64,000 nucleotides of DNA from Atriophallophorus winterbourni (Eukaryota; Platyhelminthes; Trematoda; Plagiorchiida; Microphallidae), in the NCBI GenBank assembly GCA_013407085.1, contig JACCGJ010015047.1, positions 62,001-126,000 on the forward strand. Direction: 5' to 3'. How positions within the stretch are numbered: position 1 is the first letter of the stretch; each line of letters begins with the position of its first letter. A program made the translations under genes and the position numbers. Positions 1-11,212 of this stretch are shown here, piece after piece. The notes under the pieces were generated by a model. That model saw nothing but the letters and a program-made list of their open reading frames with translations, was not told the DNA's origin and made no database searches.

Positions 1-2379
1 CTGTATTAATATATTATGTTACGTTTGCTACCGTTTCGTTCACGATGTCACTCCAACAGCTTGTTCCCGCACATCTGATCCTTCTAAACTAACTGAAACA
101 ACGAGATTACTATTCCGGTGGCCCGTCGAGCGGAATCTTGTTGCAAGTCGAGGACCAAGTTTGGCGGGATGCGCACGGGCAACGGTTACCGCTGGATCAT
201 CACCGGTTTTTTCGACGCGTTCGATTGGGAAACTTAGGTCCTCGTTGTTGACTGACGAGACACTTCAAATATGTTTGTCGTCTGTAACGTCACATTACAG
301 TGAAGAGCGTGAAAATGATAATAACATGATCATTCTTCCAGTTTTGGTCATGGCTTTGCATCGATTTATCACGAGATCAACTTAGGTTTAGATCTGATGA
401 AAATGAAAATCTATTGCATTGATGTGCATTTTGTACGGCGTTGCCAGTTTATCAATTGAAGCGTTCCTATGAATGATAAAATCTGAACACCAAGAAATAA
501 GACATGGATTTTTTAGTAAGAATGTATAGAAAGTTTGTTCCTGGAACGTACTACTGACAGCATGTAATTAAATTCTGAAATACAAATCCATTTAAATGGC
601 GTATATATACACCCAACGATGATGTTAACATTTTAGAAATGAGAAAAACATCCGGTCTATTTGAAAGTAAAACGAATTTTGCTTAATTGGACATCATTAC
701 ATATGATATTGAGGGTGCACAGAATTAAAATTTCAAATTTTTAAATAAAATCCCTAAATTTGTTATATAACAAACCGTTCCTGATTATCAACATGAATTT
801 GCTAGTACTGCTTCCTGTTGCGATGTTGTTAACTGCACACGGACAACTCCAGTAGCAGCATCTTCTTTGAAGAGCAATCAATATTGTGAAGCGAATTCAG
901 TTTAAGGTTTCGACTGTGAACTGTGAAATAAGTTTACAATCATAACATTGTTGATGTAACAAAGAACTATTGTGCTTCGCGATTGACTTTGAATTTCCTG
1001 TCACACAAATATTGACTTAAATCATTTTATACAAAAAGCATGCACCCAAAGCTTAGCATAACCCTATATATGGATTAGCGGATTCTGTATGGAATAGTAT
1101 ACTCGCGAACATGAGTATATCTGTCTTCGTGGACCTAATTTTTTCTATTGATCAATCATGTTCATGTCAGGTTGTTGGTAGAAACAGTTTCTCTGAATAT
1201 TCTTACATTGGAATATTGGGGTGAATCTTCATTAGAACCGATTCTTAAGTAAATTTAGGTAAGAAGGAATTAGAAAGGGTGAAAGCTTAGGTGTCCGGAA
1301 TGGGAATAGCCGTTAAACTCAGAAAATGAGGGAAACTAGTAGATTAAATTGTTGACATCGTATGCCCTACTGAGTGATAAAGCTGAAGTAGGTGAATAAG
1401 TAAGCCAGTCATCAAGCAAGCAATAAGCTTGACATCAAATTGATATTAGTTCAAAGCACGTAAATCTAATCATAGGCTCTTTCACTGATCCTAGTGAACG
1501 GCACAAAATCAGACGTGAGAGATGACTGACTAAATAAAGATAAGGTATACACACATACGCTGAACGAACACTTCACTATAGGTTCCTGGCTGTTTGAGTC
1601 ATCAGATAGACACAAAAATAATATGTTCAAAGAGCCTTGAAACCGTCGTAGGTATTAAAAAATGTTATACTTCACACTGTTACATAATGTTCGAACAACT
1701 TACCACGATGTTTATTTGCAACTAGGCTTTCATGAATCTATCTCCGGACTGGCAGATGTGGGCAGATTTGTCTGTACGATTCATCGTAAATGAGACAGCA
1801 GCTTACGCTTTGGTCGACCAAACATTCGTTTAAATTAGAACTGAACTGTAATTGCATACCGATGAGTTTCCATATATTTCAAATCCCGGCATGCTAGTAG
1901 AAATATTCAATATATAGTCGATCGAGCATCAAGCAATATGAATGGCGTGTGTTTAATAGAATTGCCGTTTACTGTACATATTTGTGATATTGATTTATGC
2001 AGTCAATAGACGAGTTCAGTTAAGGAAGTATTTCTCGCTAACCCACAGATGGGCCAGCAGTGCATAGCAATATATCAATTGGCGACCGCTATGGACCCAA
2101 ATGCAGACATCATTCGCGATCTTCATTAAAATAGACTACAGAAGTTTACTCGAACACACGCCAAGTGGTCCAGAGCAAATCACTACCTTTATAAACGTTT
2201 TGAAAACTACTCTAACGCGTTTCTCCGAAACTTCGCGTTAGAGTAGTAGTAGAGTAGGGGAAAGGTTTTAATAGAGACCATAAATGTAAGCACTGGTTTT
2301 AATATGGGTTGTTTGGATGTTGTTATTGGCCTTTGTCGGTCGATGTTGACCATATATGTACATTACATCGCATGAATTT
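1..2379. other. Intergenic DNA, no gene recognised
   Basis: AT-rich sequence with no reading frame that looks like a protein. A 74-codon frame near 161-385 has no recognisable motif and no splice context. The only structure I see is a perfect hairpin at 2206-2247, listed separately. This stretch is probably intergenic or old, unrecognisable repeat. Confidence 0.5.
2206..2247. repeat. Perfect 14-bp inverted repeat (hairpin)
   Basis: The arms actactctaacgcg and cgcgttagagtagt are exact reverse complements, separated by a 14-base loop. The right arm is followed by more TAG-rich sequence. No gene lies within 2 kb on the right except the 3' end of a LINE on the other strand. Function unknown; it may be a remnant of a small inverted-repeat transposon. 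Confidence 0.6.
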
Positions 2380-2642
2380 CATGTTTTGCAACTTTTTGAA
2401 TGACTAAACAGTCCGATTCAGGAGAAACAATCTCTCCCACTGCGCTTGCAAGGATAGTCAGAACTCTGTTGTTTCGCATCAGTTGCACGCCGGCAGCGTG
2501 ATCTGCGTTCAGTAGCCATAAGCTGTATTTGCTCCTACCCGGCTTGCAGTCGACGCTTTACAAAATGCCTCCAAAGTGAGCGGTGAAGAGCAAGTTCTTC
2601 CCAGCTTGCGTGGTCAATGTGAAGAGCTTTCATATCTATTTT

Positions 2643-3682
2643 TCAAACATCTTTGTACCGCAAATGCGGTCTGCCCGATGGTCCACTTCCTAATTGCAAC
2701 TCACCGTAGAGTAGATCTTTCGGATTACGACCATTTTTTATTCTATAAACATGACCAAGCCACTGCAGGCGGCGATTAGGCAATGGGGTGAACTGGCTCT
2801 GTAGACCAGCTTTTGAGAGCACTTCAGCGTTAGTCACTCGGTCCATCCACGATATGTTCAAGATATGACGGATGCTTCGTAGATGGAAAGCATTCAGCTT
2901 CCGTTCGTGTCTTGCGTGGGTGGTCCGGTTTGCCCTGCCGTACAGTAAAGCGTTTCGTACGCACGCGCTGTACACCATCATTTTCGTCTTTACGTCATCT
3001 TGCTTTACCCCACCCCCCAAACACGAGAGTTCAAACGGGACAGAATGACAGCTGCTCTCCATTCGCTTATCATCTCCCGTGTCTAGCGAGAGGTTTATCC
3101 GCATGGTTTGAACCAAGGTACGTTAACTGATTACTGATTCAGCTGACAGTTTCCAACAGTTATGAATGGGAGGCGATACAAGTTCACTTGGCTAAAGGAC
3201 TTTGGTCCCTTGCTCATGCTTATTGTTAGACCAAGTCTTGGCATGCCGTACGAAAAACAGTCCCAATTAGAGACGAAGGTGCTCCTGGGAGTGAGCAATA
3301 AAGGCTGCAATCGTCGGCCACAGCAGGTCCCGATTAGCACATTTTCGTGCCTTGGTTTGTGCTCTCAACCGGTTTTAGGTTGAAAAGCTTTGCCATCATT
3401 TTTTCGCGTGCGTAGTAAATGACCTTCTGTTCTCGTCCTGAAAGCGTACTTATAAGTAACAAAAGAAAATGCCGAACCGCGTGGGAAGCCAGAACACCCC
3501 TTGTTTTGACGCCTCGCGGGCGAATTTCCAAAGACCTCTAGCTGAAAAACCGTTAAAATGGAGACGAGGCCCTTCATGCCTGGTGGGACGAAATGTCGAG
3601 CTTTAGCATTCCTTGTGGGCCAGCCTATCAAATTAAGCATTTGAAAAGACCCTCCCTGCTGACGTAGTTCGAATGCCTTCCG
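2643..3682 (-). pseudogene. LINE reverse transcriptase core and C-terminus, frameshifted
   Basis: This continues the frame that ends at 3683. Pieces in different frames recall RT motifs in the right order: PPGMKGLVS near 3570, GLTISMSKGPKSFSQ near 3200, then ACVRNALLYG, the arginine-rich stretch before HILNISWMDRVTNAEVL, RRLQWLGHVYR and GRPHLRYKDV (3116-2643). The last set is the C-terminal RT region of RTE/BovB-like elements. At least two frameshifts and an in-frame stop show it is not functional. The FADD catalytic motif is not visible in any frame. Confidence 0.72.
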
Positions 3683-5635
3683 TTAATCAATAAAAAGAGC
3701 GTATAATGGCATACGCTGTTCCCGACACTTTTCTTGAAGTTGTCTCAGGGAGAAGATCATGTCAACGGTTGATCTTCCCTTGCGTAAGCCACATTGAGAT
3801 TCGGAGTAAATTCTATCAGCTAAAACTTGCAGCCGGATCTGTAAGACTTTAGCAAACAATTTGCCTACAACATTCAGAAGGGAGATTCCTCTGTAATTGT
3901 TGCAGTCGCCTCTGACACCCTTATTCTTAAATAGCGTTATGATCTTTGTCTCGCATCTCTTGTGGGACACCCCCTTCCTGCCAGCACTGAAGGAGCAGAT
4001 GGTGAAGAGGCTGTAATAATGCTGCTCTACGCATTTGATGAGCTCAGGTGGAATTCCGTCGTCACCAGGGACCTTCCCATTCGCTAAGCGGTCGATTGCT
4101 TTATTGAGCTCATCAAGAGTAGGAGGGGTATCTAGATATTCAATGGTCGGCAACCGTTCGACATTTTCAAGTGCATGCGGTAGAACCGTACTGTCCATAG
4201 AGTAGAGGGAGGAGAAGTGCTCTACCCATATTTCCATCTGTTGAGTTTTGTCGACAATCGGCTTACCAGATAAAGACTTAATGGGAGCCGTTGTAAGTTT
4301 GTTTGGGCCAATGGCTCTCTTGATCCCATCATACATACCGTGAAAATTGCCGGTATCCGCAGCTTTTTGGATATTGAGGCTAACTTCAGTCCAATAGTCG
4401 TTTGCACAACGCCTTGCAGTCTGTTGAACCTTATTTCTAGCTATTCTTAGAAGACGTAAGTTTTCATCTGTTGGCATACCTTTGAACCTCAAGAATGCTG
4501 AGCGTTTCTCATCCAGCACAGCAGTCATCTCAGAAGCGTTTGCTTCGAACCAGTCGCTCGTTCGAGCTTTCTTCGGACCGAAAGTGGAAAGTGCCACTCG
4601 GCATATGCAGCTTTTTATCAATTCCCAGTTCTCTGAAGCAGATTCAAGTGGGGTTGTCTTGTTGAACTCGTCCGTGAAGACTTTTGCGAATCTCGCAGTT
4701 AGATTAGGTTCGCGCATGCGAGTGACGTCTATCCTAGGCTTAGCAGACAATTTGGTGCGGTGAAATCTCGTGTGGGGGAGCTTCAGTTTTGCACAGACCA
4801 GTGAATGATCAGTGTCGCAGTCTGCGCTTTGATATGATCTAGTGAGGAGCACTCTTCCTATATTAGTACGCTTAACAAGAATAAGATCAAGCTGATGCCA
4901 GTGCTTAGAGCGAGGATGCTTCCAAGAGACTTTATGCTGTGGTTTTGTCTCAAAGAAAGTGTTACTGACACAAAGACTGAACTGTGTGCACAATTCTAAA
5001 AGGCGTTGCCCATTTTCATTGGTTTTACCTACGCCGAACCTTCCGAGACAGTTTTGCCAAGACTCGTAATCTGCACCAACTCTGGCATTGAAATCACCCA
5101 ATACCACTGAACAGTTTTTCTGTGGTACGTTTTTCAGGACGGCTGTGAGGTTATGATAAAAAGCGTCTTTTTCAGCAGGCGTCACAGAGAGCGTCGGTGC
5201 ATAAACGTTGACCAACGTAATGGTAGCAGTAATGCACCTCAGATTTAGAGTCCAAATCCGTTCGCTCCCGCTACTGCTAGGTTCTGTTGCTTTTAATATG
5301 TCGTTTCGCACGGCAAACCCAACTCCATGCAGTCGAGGCTCATCGGAACCTCTTCCTTTCCAAAAGAATGTGTAATCACTTTCTGTTAGCTTACCAGTGT
5401 CTGGTAAGCGCGTCTCTTGTAGGGCAGCCACGTCGACATTCAGCCTCTTTAGCTCGTTGTTAATCACGGCGGACTTTCTAACGCCTCTGATAGTCGAGAC
5501 GTCGTCATGAAATCCTGGAAGCATGGACCGGACGTTCCAGGTTCCAAGTTTCAGAACTGACATTTGTTGTTTGGTATTTCGATTCGCTGGTGCGGAAAAA
5601 TACAGTCTGCTTGTCGGTTGATTCCTACTCCCCAT
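3683..5635 (-). pseudogene. LINE ORF, endonuclease plus N-terminal reverse transcriptase
   Basis: A 650-codon open frame. Residues about 27-300 are an exonuclease-endonuclease-phosphatase domain: TWNVRSM at the start, LQETRLP, VVLGDFNARVG near residue 175, and a terminal TDHSLVC catalytic motif. From about residue 470 the RT begins, with GKVPGDDGIPPELIK, the NYRGISLLNVVGKLFAKVL motif and QCGLRKGRST. The frame ends at LYALFID, exactly where the next RT motif should follow; downstream RT continues in other frames. The protein would nick target DNA and prime reverse transcription on it. Starting at the ATG at 5635 gives the full endonuclease. It is part of a broken transposon, not a host gene. 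Confidence 0.85.
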
Positions 5636-5826
5636 GCACCCAATGAGGATAGCAGACCGTGGCGAGACGGCACCTTATTGACTGGGGGCTGCCCAGCTTG
5701 AGGCGGGCGGTAGCCGTCCAATGAGACCTGGAAGTCTCTCCCACCGTCGAAAGCTGCCCCAGGCGCTTAGCTCTACGCCAGTCGAGCTATAGCTTTTAAC
5801 CGGTATCTGCTGCTTTCCGTGTTATT

Positions 5827-6395
5827 TTCCGTAGAAGCGGAATGGAGTGTCTTCTCCATTTGTGTGTTGTGATGTACGCCGGGGCAGTTCAATATGGAGA
5901 ACTAGCTGTTGCCCATGCAGCAAGTGCTCCCTCTCCACGGCACCACTGGAACCAAAGGAACAGCTAGGCTGATACGTTTGGACAACGATGCCGTCGCAAG
6001 AGCTGGCAGGACGAAGTTGAATAAACTTCGGACTGCCTAACGAGACTCCGGCTCCGGATTTTTCCTCGAGTTTGACTCCTGAAGCCTTTTCCATGAATGG
6101 ATGTAGCCACAAGGCAGTGGAGGTTTGAGATAAGGGTTTTCCTTCCCCTAGGTGGGCCGCCTTCATGGACTAACGAGCCCCACCTGCCCGAAGCATGCTG
6201 GTTTTGAGGCGCCAGTCAGCCGCCTTCGCCCTTTCTCCTGTCAGTAGAAGCAGTTCCGCCGGGTCACACAGGACCAAGCGTGCAGGCCAGGAGCTGGACT
6301 TGGTTGTCAGAGGCTATATGAGACGCAGGCCATTGGAGCATTTTTGGAATTGGGAGCTTATCCCCAAAACCACCCCGGCCGTGACAACCTTGGAA
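5827..6395 (+). mobile_element. SINE-like short retroposon, family 2
   Basis: A non-coding repeat whose 3' part (about 6090-6395) is homologous to the well-bounded copy at 13815-14322 on the other strand. Shared blocks include gggttttccttccc, cgccctttctcctgt, agaagcagttccgccggg and the terminal gtgacaaccttg. It abuts the LINE leader on the left and interrupts Gypsy integrase sequence on the right (gypsy resumes at about 6396). The longer left part may include unrelated sequence. No transcription signals of the tRNA type were identified with confidence. Confidence 0.6.
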
Positions 6396-6406
6396 CCAGG
6401 TTTGAA

Positions 6407-6670
6407 TTATTGAGGCTTTATTTCACAACAGATATAAAAATCAGCAGTCATTCTACGGACCTCATCCAAGGAGTAAGGCAAGTTTCGCGCTTGAATGAAG
6501 CGGGTGACGCCCGGGTGGCATAAGTTATAATGTAGCTGACGCAGTTTTATTAATGGTTCAACAAAACCACATACGGCGCGTGAAAGTTCATCCGTTGCTT
6601 GATTCTGTCGTCCTGATCGGTAAATCACATCATATTGGTATTGTGACAGCTCTAAATGCCAACGTTGCAT
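6407..6670 (-). pseudogene. Gypsy pol fragment: end of RNase H and integrase zinc domain
   Basis: An 87-codon frame starts with WHLELSQYQYDVIYRSG, the usual end of Gypsy RNase H, then continues into the HHCC zinc domain of integrase: HYNLCHPGVTRF and a CC-type pair in FYICCEIKPQ. The same residues, slightly changed, occur in the mirror copy at 14781-14940. The catalytic integrase core is missing because another retroposon begins at about 6395. Confidence 0.8.
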
Positions 6671-7139
6671 CCTATCGTTTTTAATTTTACCACGCTGTCT
6701 ATTGTCCTACATAAAGGAGACGGAGCGCATGTCTGTCATTAGTCTGAACGGGTGGTTTATAAAATAATGCCTCCATTTATCTGCAGCCTCATCGATTGTA
6801 CACGCCTCTTTTTCAATAGCACAGTGGTGTTGCTAATTTTTATTCAAGGTTCCTGAGAAGAAAGCTACTGGTCTACCACTCTGATTAAGCGATGCGGCTA
6901 TCGCGACGTCAGATGCATCAGTTTCTACTGTCAACGGGACCGCATGATCGATTATGATTTGCAAGGCATCCTCGAGACGGCTTTTTGTATGTTTGAAAGG
7001 AGTAAGCGCATATTCAGGAAGAGGGAAAACTCGGTTAAGGATCAGTGGATATAATGTCTGAAAAACGGGGTAACCAATGGGACTAATAGGCAAACATGCC
7101 AACTGCTCGTTGTTGAGATTTAAGATCGACTAGTGGTGG

Positions 7140-7546
7140 TCATTCTCTTATAGGGGCCAGGCGGTCTTGGTCCGGTTTGACGATACCTTTGGACACCTCG
7201 TAACCGAGTATTTTGATAGAACTCACGGCAATTATAATCTTCGTATCATTGAGCGTTAGTCCGTTCATTTCTGCAGTTTTTAAAAAGTTGGATAGGTTTC
7301 TGTCGTGATCGGCTTTATCTCGACCACAGATGACGACATTGTCAATGTACGCGAACGTGCCAGATAGTTTTTCTTTGATTATTAGTTCATCGATGATCCG
7401 CTGAAAACACACGACTCCGTTGGTCACACCAAATGGAATTCGTGTTTATACACGGAACTAGTTCCTAAGAGTTCTTACGAACAACCGAGGAATTTATGTA
7501 GTTCTCAGAGCTCCCGGTATCTATGAGAGCCTGCAGTCGGATACCT
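7140..7546 (-). pseudogene. Gypsy pol fragment: protease motif joined to RT palm
   Basis: From 7546 downwards the frame reads ALIDTGSSENYI, the aspartic protease active-site motif, then breaks. After a short gap RT resumes (7427-7140) with GVVCFQRIIDEL, FAYIDNVVICG and KILGYEVSKG. The catalytic box reads YIDN where active elements have Y-x-DD, so the RT would be inactive. About 500 bases of RT that should lie between protease and palm are absent, an internal deletion. Confidence 0.75.
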
Positions 7547-8350
7547 AACTGCACGGATGTGCAATCGTGCAGTACTTCGTGCTGTGCGGCTAACACCGTG
7601 CTTGCCGAAATACCTCCACGTGGGGCCAGCTGGGTGGGCTCGGTTCTCCGAGCTCAGCGAAAGGTTCGGCGGTGGTGTCTGAGGGTGTGGTGGATTTTCG
7701 CCTGGCAAGCGTTCTCTTTATAAAAAGCCACAAAAATCCAATGATGACATCACGACGCGGCGGATGTGACTCGCCGCTCCAAAAGTCACTGCTCCTTGTC
7801 CTATCCAAGAACATTGTATGGTGCCCAGGCAAAAACTAAAGCCACCAACCTATCAACGGGGTTATCGGGCTCCGAACTGGAAATTCCCAGAAAAGGGCGT
7901 ATGAACCGCTTCGTCGGTCACCGGCCACCGATAGGTGCGAACCTCTCCGGCTCCACTGCCTTGTGGGTAAAGGCTCGGGGTGGGACCCCCTAAACGAAAT
8001 CTCCCCTACTTCGGTGTAGGCAACCGGGTAGTATCATGCCTACGTTCAACGATGACGATGATGTCAACGCTTTGTGCCCCCTTCTCGCATTGTACATCTC
8101 ATTGTTTATGTTGAACGGCACCATATCTGTATCAGATCGTGCAAATATAAATAAAATAAACACCGTGCTAAATTGATTGACCATAGGTAGTAAGCTGCAT
8201 GCTGAAATATGCTGGAGTCTCACTACTATTTCCTGTTGTTTTTTCTTCCTCGTATCTATCTAGGCCTGAGTAACCTGACAGTAACTTAGCCCACGTGCAG
8301 TCTGACTGTGCGGCACTTTGCCTGGATCAGGCTTGTCTTTTCATACCATA
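7547..8350 (+). mobile_element. SINE-like retroposon, family 1, split by a nested insertion
   Basis: The element begins at 7547 and ends with the family-1 3' end (gatcaggcttgt...cttttcatacc). It is flanked by a 13-bp direct repeat, cagtcggatacct, at 7534-7546 and 8351-8363, a target-site duplication of the LINE-driven type. Its own halves (7547-7602 and 8170-8350) are separated by a second retroposon at 7603-8158. Without that insert it would be about 240 bp, the same as the copy at 17137-17367. It lies inside the left Gypsy arm. Confidence 0.85.
7603..8158 (+). mobile_element. Retroposon nested inside a family-1 SINE
   Basis: About 556 bp flanked by an 11-bp direct repeat aacaccgtgct (7592-7602 and 8159-8169) that is present once in intact family-1 copies in a slightly changed form. 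The 3' end is A-rich (aaatataaataaaataaa), the mark of target-primed reverse transcription on the plus strand. The body is GC-rich with no convincing protein. It could be a SINE or a 5'-truncated LINE end; I do not recognise the family. Confidence 0.78.
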
Positions 8351-8604
8351 CAGTCGGATACCTTTGACGTAAACAATAATGATGGCATTAGATAGGGATA
8401 CTTGAGCAGCGGAACAGAACAAAACGGAAACAACTGAACTTGTCGATGGACAGTTATTTCTCGTGTCGGATAATGACAAACACTCTTTGAAAATGACCTT
8501 TTTCCACATACTTTGCAAACAGCTTCTCTGGCAGGACACTTTGTTCTTGGATGCTTAGATAACCCACAAAAATAACATTTTTCAGTATGCGCGGCGGCAG
8601 TCAC
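8341..8604 (-). pseudogene. Gypsy gag C-terminus with zinc knuckles
   Basis: The frame begins near a CYFCGLSKHPRTKC block, a CCHC nucleocapsid knuckle, followed by a second cysteine pair (CKVCGK). Two knuckles in tandem are common in this Gypsy group. Downstream frame is damaged and is interrupted at 8350 by a SINE-like insertion whose target-site duplication (cagtcggatacct) is at 7534-7546 and 8351-8363. Confidence 0.78.
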
Positions 8605-8686
8605 CCCTACGGGCGTATCTGGATGTATTTGTGTTTGATTAAGAGGGATATCATTGTTTGTGCATGGCAGCCTGTTAGCATATTAT

Positions 8687-9240
8687 TCAGATTGTTTCAG
8701 AGCTAGTTCGAGTGATCTTGCTGTATCGAATGCTTTCTGAAGTTGAGTGTTGAATGCTCCAACAATCTCTGTCGGGTTGCAGTAGACTGAATACAGCGGA
8801 TGAAGGCATCACGGAGTGCATCATGTTCATACTGCTACATACTGACAGCGCTGAAATTACAATTTCTGGCAAGGTTTCGTTATTTATTAGTGAATTGGTC
8901 GAATGATTGACCGTCTTCTTTCTTGCATGTCGCCAGTAAATGTCGAGCGAAAATTTCATTTTTCGGTTTAACGTATAAAACTTCCAAGGTGGAAATGGCT
9001 TTTGCGTATGTTCTACAGTCCGCAAGTAAATCATAAACATCAGAGGAAACGTAGTTGAATAATACTTTTAGCTTATCTGGTTCGAGCTCGTTCAGCTCAT
9101 CTAGAGAATTAGAAAATGTATTGAACCAGTGTTTTCAACGTTTACGAGCGTCTGAGGCGTTTAGGTCAGCATTGAATTTGTCAGGTCGCAGGAACCGTTC
9201 CATTTGCGAATAGTGAATTGAATAAATTGTTCTGATTGAT
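8687..9240 (-). pseudogene. Gypsy gag N-terminal region, decayed
   Basis: Minus-strand sequence from about 9205 downwards starts the gag block (MERFLRPDKF in the mirror copy) and runs through a region rich in stops to about 8690. Each segment is matched by the plus-strand copy at 9622-10150, so the two can be read against each other. Stops and frameshifts occur at different places in the two copies, which means both decayed independently. Confidence 0.72.
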
Positions 9241-9621
9241 CGATCAAACAAACAATTGAGAAGAATGATTGCCTGTAAGCTAGGCTTGATTCAATTTACA
9301 ATTGGAGTAGAGTGGTTGCAAAGATAGGGAGTGTGGTGTGTATTACAATAAGAGAAGAAAATCGTGATAAAGCATATAGCAGCAAAATTCAATCATAGCA
9401 ATACTCATTCGAATTCGGTGGGAGAGAATGCTATGATTGAAGTTTGCTGCTTTATGCTTTATTGCCGTTTTCACCGCTTATTATAATACACCATACTCTC
9501 TCTTTTACAGCTAATCTACTCCCATTGTGAATGGAATATTGTCTAGTGTACAGGCAATCATTCTTCTCACTTGTTTGTTTGATCGATCAATCAGAACAAT
9601 TTATTCAATTCACTATTCGCA

Positions 9622-10260
9622 AATGGAACGGTTCCTGCGACCCGACAAATTCGACGCTGACCCAAAGGCCTCGGACGCTGTTAAACGTGGGAAATACTGG
9701 TTCAATACATTATCTAATTTTCGCCATGAGCTGAACGAGCTCAAGCCAGATAAACTGAAATTATTATTCAACTACGTTTCCCCGATGTTTACGACTTACT
9801 TGCATGAAGTACAGTCCGTTCTTCATATGCAAAAGCCATTTCCACCTCGGAAGCTTGATATGTTAAACCAAAAATGAAATTTTCGCTCGACATTTAATGG
9901 CGACATTCAAGCAAAAAGACGGTCAATCACTCGACCAATTCACTAATAAATAACGAAACCTTGCCAGAGATTGTAATTTCAATGCTGTCAGTATGGATCA
10001 GTATGAAAATGATGCACCCCGTGATGCCTTCATCAGCGTTATTCAGTCTACTGCAACCCGGCAGAGATTGTTGGAGCATTCAACTTCCAGAAAGCATTCG
10101 TTACAGCAAGATCACTCGAACTAGCTCTCAAACAATTTGAATCATATGCTAATAGGCTGTTATGCACAAACAATGATATTCCTGTTAATCAGACACGAAT
10201 ACATCTAGATACACCCGTAGAAGTGACCTCAACCGTGCATACGGCAAAATGTTTTTGTGT
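9622..10260 (+). pseudogene. Gypsy gag, decayed
   Basis: The frame beginning MERFLRPDKFDADPK at 9622 is a capsid-type gag start; the open stretch ends at 9877 and the rest (to about 10260, including the region before the zinc knuckle) is broken by stops. It is the best preserved gag of the mirrored pair. It would form the particle coat in an active element. Confidence 0.75.
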
Positions 10261-10929
10261 GTTTGTTTGATACGAAGAGTATAAGTTCTTTCAAAATACT
10301 CGGTTACGATCAAACGTTATGATCAAACCAGACCAAGGTCGCCTTGCCCCATTAAGAGCATTACTACCACCAATCGATCTTAAATCTCAAAACGACGAGT
10401 ATAGTCATAGTATATTAGGGTAGCAAAAAGGCTTGAGCTTAAAGTATAAGCCGGTGAGTGATAGTACCAATACAGGAGGGTCGAATTGTAGGACGTTGCA
10501 AAGGGCAGTTTTCACAGGTGGGTCGTTGTTCACCACGATTCCGGTAAGAGGGTGGGTTATAGGTATCATAACACAAATACATGGAGAGGATGAAATCGCG
10601 TAAGGTTCCCAATATATGTATCTGAAGATGAAATATGCGGGTGAGTGGCTGTAGTCGGGAAGAAGGAAAAGAAGAAACTCCATTAAATTTGGTTGTTTGA
10701 GAAAATGAGAAATAAGCTGTCAAGGAGTCCTTATTTCAAAATTCAAGTGGATGGGGAGGTGTAGCGACCAAACTGGGTATAAAGTCATCCATAGCACGCA
10801 GTAGGGCTGACAGAAAGCGGCAAAAAATTCGACGTTGGCAACCTGAGCTGAAGGCTTGATTAGGGCCACGTTAAGATGTGCGCTTTGTTCTTAAACTATG
10901 GCAATCATGGCAGTAATAGACGAGTGTTG

Positions 10930-11075
10930 TGGGTTCTCCTTAAGGATCTGTAAGTCCCATTTTTCACAGTGTGCCTGGGGACGGTCCGCTTGGTGTGGAA
11001 CCCCAATTCCCCGAGAAATGCCTTCATTGAGGGCCGACTCATGGCCGCTCCGGATTAGATAATCTCAACAAAAAG
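10930..11075 (-). repeat. Family-2 SINE-like 5' fragment
   Basis: The minus strand carries catgagtcggcc-tcaatgaag and the following blocks aattggggt and cgtccccagg, which match the 5' end of the bounded family-2 copy at 13815-14322 (gagtcggcttcaatgaag, aatttgggt, cgtccccagc). It sits in the 3' part of the CR1-like LINE just after its RT sequence ends. It may be a separate insertion or may show that family 2 borrowed its head from such a region. Confidence 0.5.
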
Positions 11076-11212
11076 AAAGTAAAGTAAAACCAGTATCAGA
11101 TCCCCCCGAATCGACGGTAACTCATCGGGAACACGTTGAGTTGCTGGAGGCGGTCTTCCTATTTCAGCAAACTGAGTCCTTTGACGAGTTTTGTGAATCT
11201 TCGTTGAGCCTG

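Larger units (their letters stand above)
2380..5826 (-). mobile_element. RTE-like non-LTR retrotransposon (LINE), near full length, decayed
   Basis: On the minus strand the order is: a short GC-rich leader (about 5826-5636), a 650-codon frame with apurinic endonuclease and N-terminal reverse transcriptase (5635-3683), a frameshifted RT core (3682-3131), the RT C-terminal region (3116-2643), and a tail near 2460-2380 recalling a C2H2-type finger (IGLFSHSKSC). This order is typical of elements annotated as craniofacial development protein 2-like or RTE-like. The RT half carries several frameshifts, so the copy is dead. The 5' end is placed where a SINE-like element on the other strand begins; the 3' end is approximate and no target-site duplication was found. 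Confidence 0.82.
6396..9400 (-). mobile_element. Ty3/Gypsy retrotransposon, left arm of a head-to-head pair
   Basis: Read on the minus strand from 9400 downwards, the arm holds a leader, gag (9200-8690), a zinc-knuckle region (8604-8450), a protease motif (DTGSS, about 7520), part of RT (7427-7140), RNase H remnants (7100-6700) and the RNase H/integrase zinc region (6670-6407). The segment between protease and RT palm is deleted, and integrase is cut off by the SINE-like element at 5827-6395. A SINE (7547-8350) has landed between zinc knuckle and protease. Its mirror copy is at 9426-15690 on the plus strand. Confidence 0.82.

Noticed and set aside
161..385. 74-codon frame near the left edge
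   Set aside because: No motif, no splice sites, composition like the surrounding DNA.
5822..6166. Minus-strand frame of 114 codons next to the LINE
   Set aside because: It runs through the SINE-like family-2 element, which has no coding capacity in its other copies.
7505..7832. Overlapping frames on both strands
   Set aside because: GC-rich inner retroposon gives long chance frames; they cross the insertion boundary at 7602.
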